Made by a program: the position numbers and the translations under genes. The notes under the pieces are model-generated. The model was not told the origin of the DNA. It saw nothing but the letters and a program-made list of their open reading frames with translations, and ran no database searches. A stretch of DNA of 64,000 nt, taken from assembly GCA_018818835.1 (NCBI GenBank), contig JAHIRD010000141.1:130608-194607 (forward strand), given 5' to 3'. The number at the start of each line of letters is the position of its first letter. The stretch's first letter is position 1. This stretch comes from Pseudomonadota bacterium. Its GTDB lineage: Bacteria > Desulfobacterota > Desulfobacteria > Desulfobacterales > Desulfolunaceae. Of this stretch, positions 45,147 to 53,421 are shown one piece after another.

Positions 45147-45722
45147 TTATTCACCAAAAATCCGCCCCGATTTGCTTTCCATGTCCCCGGGAAGAGGTGA
45201 AGCAGAGGCGTCGTCTATAGCATGAACAGAAAAATCACCGTAAAGGGACAGGGAAACGGTGATGGTCCCAGGGGTCAGGGTGATGGAATTGGCAAAGGTG
45301 ACCAGCGCCATATCGTTTTTGAGCTTGCTTTTGAAGTGAACCATCTGGGGGTTGATTCGGTTGATCATGTCCGGATGAAAAACAAGCTTGAGTACATGGA
45401 TGTTGGCCAGAACGATCTGCCAGAGCAGCCAGGGAAAATAAAAAAGAAAGCCTCCCCAGAGCAGGGGGATTTTTCTCAATGTTGTGGCAGTGATTAATAG
45501 ATCCGATGACAGATAGGCTACGATCAGGCAGGATATCACTCCCAGAGTCAGATGGAAGGGATCGAATTTACCTGAAAAAATGACCCACATGCTCATCATG
45601 ACAAGGAACGTGATGATAAATGGGATGGGTCGTAACCTTCTTTCGGGGGCGTTTTCCCGGCTGTCGTGAAGCGGTTTCACCATGCCTGCCGTTGATTTGT
45701 CTGCCCGGGTAGTCAATGTCAT
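45147..45722 (-). CDS. mrpE: Na+/H+ antiporter subunit E
   Basis: A 191-residue MrpE/MnhE protein and first gene of the antiporter operon. About 28 polar residues precede two or three helices (PFIITFLVMMSMWVIFSG, HLTLGVISCLIVAYLSS), then LLWQIVLANIHVLKLVFHP and the soluble tail NSITLTPGTITVSL. GGAAGG precedes the ATG. No sigma-54 site was found upstream, and the 214 bases before it are AT-rich. Confidence 0.93.
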   Translation of the reverse strand: MTLTTRADKSTAGMVKPLHDSRENAPERRLRPIPFIITFLVMMSMWVIFSGKFDPFHLTLGVISCLIVAYLSSDLLITATTLRKIPLLWGGFLFYFPWLLWQIVLANIHVLKLVFHPDMINRINPQMVHFKSKLKNDMALVTFANSITLTPGTITVSLSLYGDFSVHAIDDASASPLPGDMESKSGRIFGE

Positions 45723-45936
45723 TTTCCTTCCAGGTGTTTTTCAACCGGTGTTTCATGAGTAAAATATGAACACGAAAACCGGTCGATGATTTAACGGTTT
45801 TGGCCTTATTCCTGTATAGAATAAGCCGGTTTTTGATTGATGCAAATGCAGTAATTTATTATTTTAAATAAACGATGACCATATATTAATATTGCTTGAT
45901 TTGTCAATCATTTTTCAATATTCCAGGGCGTGAATT

Positions 45937-46365
45937 TTACCATCCCTGGTGATTGATAATCCGCTGGATTTCGGCCTGGCGGATACGTTCCTCATGGTCA
46001 TGTTTGATTTTGTAAGCCTCATTGATTTTTTCAACCAGCAGCTCTGTCTCCACAGGTTTCATCAGATAGTCATAAGCCCCTTTTTTCATGCCTTGGATGG
46101 CATTTTCAACGGTGGCATTCCCAGTGAGCATGATCACCTCGACCAGAGGGGCCGAGGTCTTGAATCTCTCCAGGGTTTCAATGCCGCTGATACCTGGCAT
46201 GAGGACATCAAGGATGATGACGTCTGTTTCATCCTGGTTGAATTGTGACAGGGCCTGCTCTCCGGAATAGGCCACATTGACTGAAAAATCCCTGATTTCA
46301 AGACGTTGTTTGAGTGTGTCCGTAAACTCTTGCTCGTCGTCCACCAGAAGCAGTCTTATTTTCAT
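45937..46365 (-). CDS. single-domain response regulator
   Basis: A 142-residue receiver with no output domain: LLVDDEQEFTDTLKQRLEIR, acceptor aspartate in ILDVLMPG, MLTGNATVENAIQGMKKGAYDYLMKPV. A 20-residue tail ends RIRQAEIQRIINHQGW. The protein at 48669 is a clear paralogue and shares this tail. With no DNA-binding part it probably signals by protein contact. It is the last gene of the DASS-transporter region, 146 bp after the CBS gene. Confidence 0.93.
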   Translation of the reverse strand: MKIRLLLVDDEQEFTDTLKQRLEIRDFSVNVAYSGEQALSQFNQDETDVIILDVLMPGISGIETLERFKTSAPLVEVIMLTGNATVENAIQGMKKGAYDYLMKPVETELLVEKINEAYKIKHDHEERIRQAEIQRIINHQGW

Positions 46366-46511
46366 GGTGCCTCCTTGTTGTCAGTTTATATGCCCCCATG
46401 GGGATTTGCGGCGGAGTGATCTATGACCATAAGCCATAGAGTCCAGCTGGTCAATCCTGTTTGAGGGCATAATAGTAAGATTTATTTTTTTATCACCCAT
46501 GCAAGAGTTTT

Positions 46512-47075
46512 TCAATCCGCGGCAACCAGATCACAGACCTTGCTGAAGATGTCCACCAGGCGAAGGACCCCCACAATGTCTTTGCCCGAAAGAACCAGAA
46601 GGGACTGGTGATGCCCAAGTACAATCTGGTGAATGGCCTCAGAAAGGGGAGAGTCTATCCGGACATACTCCCCTTCAAGGGGGGTGTACATGAATTCCTT
46701 GACTTTCAGGGCCGATGCTTTTTGGATTAGTTCTTCCAGGGGTACATCCCAGAGGTTGTACTGGACAATGAGGGATTTCAGAAAATCCGGGCTCAGTCCG
46801 AAGCGTGAAAGGCCGATGGTGGACAAGGGGTCTGAATGGCCGAGTAGCCTGTATTTGGGCTCAAGACCCCTTATGATATCAAGGGGGCTGATCTTGCCGC
46901 AGATATGATTGCTCGTGTCATAAACCAGGACCGTTACCTGGGGGTATTGATTGTTTGGAGCTATTTTCCGGATTTGGTTAAGGCATTTAACGGCCTCATA
47001 CAAACTGGCATCTTCCGATACAGTGGCGTATTCGGAAATGGGAATCATGATTTCTTCTACTTTTCGAGTTTTCAT
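46512..47075 (-). CDS. CBS-domain protein
   Basis: A 187-residue protein with two CBS repeats: VEEIMIPISEYATVSEDASLYEAVKCL near the N-terminus, and VKEFMYTPLEGEYVRIDSPLSEAIHQIV with LLVLSGKDIVGVLRLVDIF at the C-terminus. CBS pairs bind adenine nucleotides and gate transporters or enzymes. Its place directly after the anion transporter suggests it regulates that protein in response to energy state (inference). The start at 47075 is chosen over an upstream in-frame TTG. Confidence 0.88.
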   Translation of the reverse strand: MKTRKVEEIMIPISEYATVSEDASLYEAVKCLNQIRKIAPNNQYPQVTVLVYDTSNHICGKISPLDIIRGLEPKYRLLGHSDPLSTIGLSRFGLSPDFLKSLIVQYNLWDVPLEELIQKASALKVKEFMYTPLEGEYVRIDSPLSEAIHQIVLGHHQSLLVLSGKDIVGVLRLVDIFSKVCDLVAAD

Positions 47076-47126
47076 TGTTGTGTCATCCTTCAACTAATTG
47101 GGGTCAACGTTTGCTCATGCCCGCAT

Positions 47127-47156
47127 AAAAGGCCGACAGAGCGGACCCTGTCCGCC
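47127..47156 (-). terminator. terminator after the DASS transporter gene
   Basis: GGCGGACAG and CTGTCGGCC (reverse strand) pair with one mismatch around 8 bases and are followed by TTTT. It may partly uncouple the CBS gene. Confidence 0.55.
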
Positions 47157-47171
47157 CTGCCGTGTGGAGAC

Positions 47172-48650
47172 TTAAACGGGTTTGACAAGAATCGGCATGC
47201 CCATCAGTGGCCAGACCACAAGAACGAAAATGGCCACAACGATCATCAGGATAATGCTTGCAGGTACGCCGTATCCGAAAAATTCACCGGTGGTGAACTG
47301 CTTGGAATCATAGGCAATGGCGTTTGGGGCAGCCCCCACAAGGAGAATGAAGGGCATGCCTGCCGTCACCAGGGAGGCAAACAGAATCACTTCGGGAGCA
47401 ACCCCGAGATACGGTGCAATAACAAGTGCCACGGGCAGCGAGATGGCAATGGCCGCCACGTTCATGATAAAGTTTGTCATGATCATGACAAAGAAGGCGA
47501 TGCTCATGACAAAGACAAACCAATGGGATTTCTGGAACAAGGTCAGCCAGTTGATGGCCAGCCATTCGGCCGCACCGGTTTCCCACAGGCAGAAGCCGAT
47601 GCTCATGGCACCGCCGAACAGAAGGATGATGTTCCAGGGAATGGCTTCCAGATCCTTGAGATCCAGGATGCCCAGGATAAAAAACAAAATGGTTGAAACA
47701 AGAATGACAGCCGTCTTGTCCAGGGGTTTGAGAAAGGGGATAAAGGACCGCATGGACATGATGAAGATGCAGGCAAAGATGATGGATGCGGCAATCACTT
47801 CCTTGCGGGTGATGGATCCCATTTCAGCGCTGAGTCTTTTTGCTTTTTCTCGCAGGCCCGGAATGGTCTTTTTTTCGGGTTTGAGGAAGAACATGAAAAA
47901 GACCCAGAGAATCAGGACCATGAGCCAGCCAACGGGAAACATGTAGTAGCTGAGATCGAAGAAGCTGATCTCCTTTCCGATGATGTCCCTGTAAAAACCG
48001 ATGGCCACAGCACCCCGGGCAGCTCCCAGAAGGGTGATGATGCTGCCCGCACCCGCCACATAGGCCATGCCGATGAACAAGGCTTTTCCGAATCGGGTCG
48101 GCTTGTTGTCGTCCGAATACATGCTGTAGATGGTGATCATAAGGGGATACATGGTGGCAGCAACAGCCGTATGGGCCATGATATGGGTGAGAAGCGCCGT
48201 CACCACAAAACAGCCCAGAAGGATCATGCTTGTGTTTTCTCCCACAATGGCAAGCATCTTGTAAGCCAGTCGCCGGGTTAATCCTGTTTTGGTGAAGACC
48301 ATTCCGATGACCAGGGATGCAAAGATGAACAGGACCGAGGGGTCCATGAAGTCCTTGAATGCCGAGTTTGCCGGACGGATCATGAACAGAACCTGGAGAA
48401 CACCGATGGTCAGGCTTGTGATTCCGATGGGGACCACTTCAAAGACCCACCAGGTTCCGGCAAGTAAAAAAACAGCCAGGGCACCCTGGGCCGATCGGCC
48501 CAAGGCAAAATGTTTGCCCAGGGGGTCAACCGCGTCCGGGAAAGAGGGGGCGAAGTTGACCAGTGCAAAGAGGATCAGGCCTGTAAAAAGAAAGATCAGG
48601 CGTTTCCAGTCAATTTGGGTATGGGTGAGTGTCATTGTATCTGTTGTCAT
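47172..48650 (-). CDS. DASS/SLC13-family anion symporter
   Basis: A 492-residue, about 12-helix protein of the divalent anion:sodium symporter family. Seen: VFEVVPIGITSLTIGVLQVLF, the first hairpin region with LTHIMAHTAVAATMYPL, and NFIMNVAAIAISLPVALVIAPYLG near the second. SNT motifs are altered to AHTA and MNVA, so the substrate may differ from dicarboxylates; sulfate is plausible in a sulfate reducer. It is surrounded by CBS and receiver proteins that look dedicated to it. Confidence 0.88.
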   Translation of the reverse strand: MTTDTMTLTHTQIDWKRLIFLFTGLILFALVNFAPSFPDAVDPLGKHFALGRSAQGALAVFLLAGTWWVFEVVPIGITSLTIGVLQVLFMIRPANSAFKDFMDPSVLFIFASLVIGMVFTKTGLTRRLAYKMLAIVGENTSMILLGCFVVTALLTHIMAHTAVAATMYPLMITIYSMYSDDNKPTRFGKALFIGMAYVAGAGSIITLLGAARGAVAIGFYRDIIGKEISFFDLSYYMFPVGWLMVLILWVFFMFFLKPEKKTIPGLREKAKRLSAEMGSITRKEVIAASIIFACIFIMSMRSFIPFLKPLDKTAVILVSTILFFILGILDLKDLEAIPWNIILLFGGAMSIGFCLWETGAAEWLAINWLTLFQKSHWFVFVMSIAFFVMIMTNFIMNVAAIAISLPVALVIAPYLGVAPEVILFASLVTAGMPFILLVGAAPNAIAYDSKQFTTGEFFGYGVPASIILMIVVAIFVLVVWPLMGMPILVKPV

Positions 48651-48668
48651 GGTCTTGGTCTCCTTGTC

Positions 48669-49097
48669 CTACCAGCCCCGTCGTTTCAAAATGGTTTCAA
48701 TTTCGGCCTGTCTGATGCGTTCATCATGTTTTTCTTTGATGTCATGGGCCTCTGTGATTTTTTGTACCAAAAGGTCCGTGTCTGCAGGTTTGAGCAGAAA
48801 ATCAAAGGCCCCCTGCTTCATGCCTTCGATGGCATTGTTGACGGTCCCCTCGCCGGTGAGCATGATCACCGGGGTGAGTGGCTTGAGTTTTTTCATGATT
48901 TTCAGGGCATCTAATCCTGAAATTTCGGGCATGTTCACATCCAGCACTACCGCGTCAAAATCCACTTTTTCCATGATGTCCAGAGCGCTTTGACCTGAAA
49001 AAACCGGTGTGACGGAAAAGCCTCTGAGCTCTAACCGTGTTGCCAGTGTTTCGGTGTACTCCTTTTCATCATCTGCAATGAGCACCTTCACTTTCAT
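48669..49097 (-). CDS. single-domain response regulator
   Basis: A 142-residue receiver: LIADDEKEYTETLATRLELRGFSV, acceptor in VLDVNMPE, MLTGEGTVNNAIEGMKQGAFDFLLKPAD, tail RIRQAEIETILKRRGW. It is paralogous to the receiver at 45937 over its whole length. It lies 18 bp before the transporter start, so all these genes form one unit read leftward from 50420. Confidence 0.93.
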   Translation of the reverse strand: MKVKVLIADDEKEYTETLATRLELRGFSVTPVFSGQSALDIMEKVDFDAVVLDVNMPEISGLDALKIMKKLKPLTPVIMLTGEGTVNNAIEGMKQGAFDFLLKPADTDLLVQKITEAHDIKEKHDERIRQAEIETILKRRGW

Positions 49098-49134
49098 CTT
49101 TCGTTCTCCAAATGGGTATCCTTCGTGGCTAAGG

Positions 49135-49166
49135 AGCAGGTGCCGGAAAGATTCCGGCTCCCTGCT
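49135..49166 (-). repeat. hairpin between the fusion gene and the receiver gene
   Basis: On the reverse strand AGCAGGGAGCCGGAA pairs with TTCCGGCACCTGCT with one bulge. No T tract follows, so it may be an RNA processing or stability element rather than a terminator. Confidence 0.5.
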
Positions 49167-49193
49167 TCGCTTCGTTTTATGTCTAATCGCCCC

Positions 49194-50420
49194 CTAAACG
49201 GCCGGGGCGGTTTTTTTCAGGTTGATCTTTTCGTAGGCTTTCCTCATGGTGTCGGTGAGAATGTCAATGTCCGCCGGTTTTTGAAGATAGGCAAAGGCAC
49301 CCAGGTCCATACAGGTTTTCTTGTCGTCCTCGGACCCATGACCCGTGAGGATGATCACCTCAATATGGGGTTTGGTGGCCTTGATCTGTTTGAGGACTTC
49401 GAATCCGTCAATGCCGGGCATTTTGAGATCCAGAACCATCACTTCGGTGGCCTCACGGTCGGCAAATTCCAGGGCGTCTTTCCCGTTGAATACCACGTCG
49501 CTCTTGACCTGGCGCATTTTCAGCCGTTCTGACAGAGTCTGGACAAACTCTTTTTCATCATCCACCAGGAGCACGTTAAGGGGTGTTTCAAAATCAAAAT
49601 TATGTATGATATCGGTCTTGTAGTAGTTTTTTCCAATTTTGGTGTCCACGGAACGCACGCCGGGCACAGCTTGGGCAATTCGGGTGATTTTCTGTTTGAA
49701 CATGCTGAGCATCAGGACGTTCTTTTCAATGGTGATGGTCACGTTCCCATTTTTGACTTCAACCTCAAGGCCGCTGGCCGAGTCGGACAGGGCGATGTCC
49801 ACGTCGGCACACAATTGTAGGTCACGGGATTCCTGGGTCTGGACGTCTACGGGGATTTCATCCAGTCTTTTCAGATGTTCTGTGATCAGACGAACGGACT
49901 GGGCAGAGTCTGTTTTATCCGAGGGGATGACCATATCGTACAGGGATTCATCCCAGGATTTTTTCCCAAACAGTGCATTGGTCCATATGATGGCCCGCTT
50001 GTCCGCCTGGTTGACTTTGCTTGTTGCCTCCTTTTGGCTGAGGCCCAATTCTTTCATACCGCCGGCAATACGGGTTTTTTTATCCGAGATGATCAACACG
50101 CGCATGGCATGGCTTACCCATTCCGGGATCAGGTGACCCAGGATGCCGTGGAAGATGCAATTTCCTTTTTCAGTATGCCCGGCAATGGTTTTTTTGAGGC
50201 AGGCCAGGCATTTTTCCTTTTCATGGGTGAAATCATTGAATGCCAGTGTCTTGCTTTCAATGACCTTGGCCAGGGTGTTCATCTTGATCTGGTGACGGGC
50301 TGAGGTTTCCTCCATGATCTCAGTATCTGTGACAATGGTCAGCCCCATGCTTTCCGAAAGTTTTTTGGCTGTTTGGTCAGCGTGGGTAAATAATCCGCTG
50401 GTCAGTATTAATGTGGTCAT
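49194..50420 (-). CDS. cytidylate-kinase-like / BON / receiver fusion protein
   Basis: A 408-residue soluble protein with an odd domain order. Residues about 1-195 look like the cytidylate-kinase-like family (LTSGLFTHADQTAKKLSESMG, TDTEIMEETSARHQI, WTNALFGKKSWDESLYDMVIPSDK), but the Walker A lysine is missing. Residues about 205-270 look like a BON domain (DVDIALSDSASGLEVEVKNG, VPGVRSVDTKIG). Residues about 282-405 are a receiver (LLVDDEKEFVQTLSERLKMR, VLDLKMPGIDG, LTGHGSEDDKKTCMDLGAFAYLQKP) of the same subfamily as its neighbours. GAGGAGGGAG precedes the ATG at 50420. It is the first gene behind a strong sigma-54 promoter. Confidence 0.82.
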   Translation of the reverse strand: MTTLILTSGLFTHADQTAKKLSESMGLTIVTDTEIMEETSARHQIKMNTLAKVIESKTLAFNDFTHEKEKCLACLKKTIAGHTEKGNCIFHGILGHLIPEWVSHAMRVLIISDKKTRIAGGMKELGLSQKEATSKVNQADKRAIIWTNALFGKKSWDESLYDMVIPSDKTDSAQSVRLITEHLKRLDEIPVDVQTQESRDLQLCADVDIALSDSASGLEVEVKNGNVTITIEKNVLMLSMFKQKITRIAQAVPGVRSVDTKIGKNYYKTDIIHNFDFETPLNVLLVDDEKEFVQTLSERLKMRQVKSDVVFNGKDALEFADREATEVMVLDLKMPGIDGFEVLKQIKATKPHIEVIILTGHGSEDDKKTCMDLGAFAYLQKPADIDILTDTMRKAYEKINLKKTAPAV

Positions 50421-50484
50421 GGCTCCCTCCTCGTATGTATGAATCCGTTTGAATGATTGTTTTGTTTGTGTCGTCAATCATTAA

Positions 50485-50500
50485 AGCAAGGGGTGTGCCA
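50485..50500 (-). promoter_or_regulatory. sigma-54 promoter of the DASS-transporter operon
   Basis: The reverse strand reads TGGCAC-ACCCC-TTGCT, a full match to the -24/-12 consensus. The start of transcription would fall near 50473, about 50 bases before the ATG at 50420. Confidence 0.8.
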
Positions 50501-50751
50501 TTATATTAATAATGAATTATATTAGCATGTTGAAATTATAAAATTCAATTCGAAGGTGTCGAATAATACTTAATGAAACAATACGAGACATTATGAAAAA
50601 AACAAAATGATACGAAATGAAACGCTGTCTTCAAGTCTCACCCTTATCTCCAAGCCTCCATGGGATAGATTCACGAATTTATCCATGAGCGAAGATCATT
50701 TATTTGATTTTATTAAATAATAACAGTTATATAACTTGCATTGCTTTAAAA

Positions 50752-50765
50752 TTGAGCGCGTTCAA
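50752..50765. promoter_or_regulatory. operator-like palindrome 1
   Basis: TTGAGCGCGTTCAA, a near-palindrome matching the site at 50813 (shared TTGA-R-C-R-Y-GTTCAA). It lies 9 bp upstream of the -35 box of the esterase promoter. Confidence 0.6.
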
Positions 50766-50774
50766 AAATTTATG

Positions 50775-50803
50775 TTGACAAGCAGGTCTCTCTTCAATAT
50801 TAT
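50775..50803 (+). promoter_or_regulatory. sigma-70 promoter of the carboxylesterase gene
   Basis: TTGACA (50775-50780), 17-base spacer, TATTAT (50798-50803). The leader to the coding start is about 175 bases. Confidence 0.72.
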
Positions 50804-50812
50804 TGATAATAA

Positions 50813-50826
50813 TTGAACATGTTCAA
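50813..50826. promoter_or_regulatory. operator-like palindrome 2
   Basis: TTGAACATGTTCAA, a perfect 14-bp palindrome lying at about the transcription start. It suits a dimeric repressor such as the TetR-family protein encoded at 52762. Confidence 0.65.
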
Positions 50827-50983
50827 GTCTGTGCCCTAAACCATTGACCCTCATTATGGAATCCCTTTGACCATCCGAGGGTGTTTTTTTACCAAAAGAA
50901 CGAACCATGTTTACCAACGGGATCGCTGTAATGATGCCCCATAGGCATTCGACTGTGACGGTGATCTATGCAGGAGGTGGATT

Positions 50984-52543
50984 TTGAAAACAAAACAGAT
51001 ATACCGTGTCATGGTCATGCTTCTCGTGGCAACGCTATGTGCAATGATGGGTTGCGATGAGGAGACGGAAGAGATTCTTGGGACCGTGGAACGTGAAACC
51101 ATTTATGGAACGTTCATTGGACAGCATTATGCCCATAACGGGTATGAAAGTCAGAGGTTTTTGGGCATCCCCTATGCCAAGGCCCCGGTGGGGGATTTGC
51201 GGTTCCGGCCACCCCAGGACCCGGAACGCTTTGACGAAAAGCCCCTGGAAGCCTTTGCCTTTGCCCCGGTCTGCCCCCAAAAAATGATGGCGACCTCGCT
51301 TCTGGAGTTGACCGGTGATGAGGACTGCCTTTATTTAAATGTCTGGGCTCCGGCTGATGCAAAACCCGGAGACACCTATCCGGTCATGGTTTTTCTGCAT
51401 GGTGGGTCCAATGCCCTGGGCAGCGGTGATCAGACCATTGGCGATTTTCTGGAAATGGTGAAATTATCAAACTCGAGCATTGATCTGGGGCCCATTGTGG
51501 ATCAGATCAACAGCCCGGCCCTGGATTCACGGGTCTACACCGGACATTATTTTGCCGGGGCCCAGGATGTTATTTTGGTGACCATCAACTACAGGCTGGG
51601 CCCCCTGGGCCATCTGGCAAATCCGGCCGTGGGGGAGGGCAGCGGGAATTTTACCTTTCTGGATATCCGAAAGGCCCTGGAATGGGTCCAGTTTGCCATC
51701 AAGGATTTCGGAGGAAATGCAGACAACGTGACCCTGTTCGGTGAGTCGTCCGGGGCCTGGGATACCTGTGCCATGATGAACATGCCGTCGGCCAAGGGCC
51801 TGTTTCACAAGGCCATCATGGAAAGCCAGTCCTGTTTGTCCAGGACCCTGGAACAGGCTGAGGAATATGGGGCATACTACACTCGAAATGTGGGATGTGA
51901 CGACGCCTATGATGTGGCCAAATGCCTGAGAGATGCCGACGTAAATGCTTTTTTTATCATGAATACACGTGGCCGTCCTGTGGGTGAGACTCCGTTTCTT
52001 CCTGCCATTGACGGTGACATTTTCCCGGAGCATTTTGCAGATGCCGTGAAAACCGAGGCATTCAACCATGTGCCCCTGATCATCGGAAGCAACGAGCATG
52101 AACTGTACCTGAACGGACTCACAGACATCGGGTTCAATTGTCAACGTGAAGCCAATCTGGCGATTTTCGATGATTACCTCAGGGCACCTATCTATGAATA
52201 CAGATTTGATAACCGGCCCCTTTCGAGTCTGATACCGGTGGTTCACTCCTTTGAGCTTCCCTATGTGTTTGGTTCGGCCGATGAAATGTTCAACCACTCC
52301 AAGCGGGAAATCACTGTGTCACGGATTGTCAATGCTTACTGGGCCAGTTTTGCCCGAACCGGGAACCCCAATTTTTCCGGCCAGCCCTACTGGCCCGAGT
52401 ATAATGGGAAAAGCCAGCGTTATCTTCGTTTGAATGCCTCACCCTCGGTGGGTTCGGGTTCCCTGATCTATCATGAGGTGAACTGTTTGTATTCCCTTGA
52501 AATGAACGCCCTGGTCCTGGGGAAACAAATCGATTTCTGGTAA
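50984..52543 (+). CDS. carboxylesterase family lipoprotein
   Basis: A 519-residue type-B carboxylesterase with a signal sequence and a cysteine at residue 24 (ATLCAMMGC) that suggests lipid anchoring. Family marks: FLGIPYAKAPVGDLRFRPP, EDCLYLNVWAP, FLHGGSNALGSG, nucleophile elbow FGESSGAWDTC (serine near residue 254), HSFELPYVFG with the catalytic histidine, and YWASFARTGNPN. It would hydrolyse esters outside the inner membrane. Translation starts at TTG, with AGGAGGTG upstream. The oxyanion-hole HGG is present. Expression is probably set by the two operators around its promoter. Confidence 0.92.
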   Translation: MKTKQIYRVMVMLLVATLCAMMGCDEETEEILGTVERETIYGTFIGQHYAHNGYESQRFLGIPYAKAPVGDLRFRPPQDPERFDEKPLEAFAFAPVCPQKMMATSLLELTGDEDCLYLNVWAPADAKPGDTYPVMVFLHGGSNALGSGDQTIGDFLEMVKLSNSSIDLGPIVDQINSPALDSRVYTGHYFAGAQDVILVTINYRLGPLGHLANPAVGEGSGNFTFLDIRKALEWVQFAIKDFGGNADNVTLFGESSGAWDTCAMMNMPSAKGLFHKAIMESQSCLSRTLEQAEEYGAYYTRNVGCDDAYDVAKCLRDADVNAFFIMNTRGRPVGETPFLPAIDGDIFPEHFADAVKTEAFNHVPLIIGSNEHELYLNGLTDIGFNCQREANLAIFDDYLRAPIYEYRFDNRPLSSLIPVVHSFELPYVFGSADEMFNHSKREITVSRIVNAYWASFARTGNPNFSGQPYWPEYNGKSQRYLRLNASPSVGSGSLIYHEVNCLYSLEMNALVLGKQIDFW

Positions 52544-52589
52544 GGAGAACTCATTCAGGTTCTATTTTACAACACATCAAGATAAATGA

Positions 52590-52643
52590 CATAAGTCCTA
52601 TGAGTCCTATAGGTCCCATGAGTCTTACGGGACCTATAGGGCC
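52590..52643 (+). repeat. six degenerate 9-bp tandem repeats with a 12-bp hairpin
   Basis: Six units keep the 9-bp register of the TATGGGACC family, partly in inverted sense. CCTATAGGTCCC pairs exactly with GGGACCTATAGG, giving a strong stem after the esterase gene. No T tract follows directly. Confidence 0.72.
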
Positions 52644-52761
52644 TATGAAGATTTTGCCGCTGGCGTCCGGGAATCCCCGCTTGAGGAATTTGTGGTGATG
52701 ATGTAAGGTACCTCCATTGAATCAGAACACGGTTTTAGAATTCTGCAGGTGGGGTTGCCAT

Positions 52762-53409
52762 ATGAAGCGGTCGGAAAAGAGCCTTGAGCTCAGGAATATC
52801 ATTATTGATGTGACGCGGGACTTGTTGCTTGCCCAGGGGTATCAGAAAACAACAATCCGTCAGATCATCAAAAAAGCAGGAATCAACACAGGCTCTCTGT
52901 ACCATTTTTTTCGTGATAAAGACGATATTTTCAGGCACTTTGTGACACAGACCTACAATGAATTCATCGAATATGCCGACCGGCTGACGGAAAATGAGAC
53001 CGACAACACCCTGCGCTATGCCCTGACCCGGGCCCTTGAAATGAAGGCCGTGGAACGATATGACCGTATTGCCGAACTTTATCATACGGCTTACAGTTCA
53101 TGGACCGTAACCCAGACCATGCTGCCGATCAATATCCAGAGAAAACGGATATTTTTTGAGGCATTCAACCCGGACTTCACCGAGGCGGATTATTACAATC
53201 GCACCCTGGCCCTCAGGGGCATGCGCTTGAGCTTTTTTTCCCAGCGTCTTTATGAAGGCCCCGGACAATTTGAAACCCAATGCCCCTTTCTTCTGGAAGC
53301 CGCCTTCAACCTGTTTCATGTGCCCAAGCCCCACACAGACACCGTGATCGCACGAACCATGGAGCTGGTCAAGCAGGATTCCATGGCCGTTTACGGATTT
53401 ACTTTATAA
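52762..53409 (+). CDS. TetR/AcrR-family transcriptional regulator
   Basis: A 215-residue regulator. The N-terminal helix-turn-helix is clear (RNIIIDVTRDLLLAQGYQKTTIRQIIKKAGINTGSLYHFFRDKDDIF), followed by an all-helical ligand domain. ATG at 52762 was chosen over an in-frame TTG at 52717. It lies 219 bp after the esterase gene on the same strand and is the best candidate to bind the TTGA...TTCAA palindromes at that gene's promoter. Confidence 0.9.
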   Translation: MKRSEKSLELRNIIIDVTRDLLLAQGYQKTTIRQIIKKAGINTGSLYHFFRDKDDIFRHFVTQTYNEFIEYADRLTENETDNTLRYALTRALEMKAVERYDRIAELYHTAYSSWTVTQTMLPINIQRKRIFFEAFNPDFTEADYYNRTLALRGMRLSFFSQRLYEGPGQFETQCPFLLEAAFNLFHVPKPHTDTVIARTMELVKQDSMAVYGFTL

Positions 53410-53421
53410 GATTTCCTTAGC

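Noticed and set aside
45816-45850. terminator between the antiporter and receiver genes
   Set aside because: CTTATTC/GAATAAG forms a 7-bp stem but its T tract is on the plus strand, where no gene ends.
47317-47946. 209-codon plus-strand frame inside the anion symporter
   Set aside because: Met- and Lys-rich antisense shadow of a membrane protein.
50813-50826. LexA-type SOS box
   Set aside because: GAAC and GTTC are separated by two bases, not the four of the Gram-positive-type box, and no SOS gene follows.
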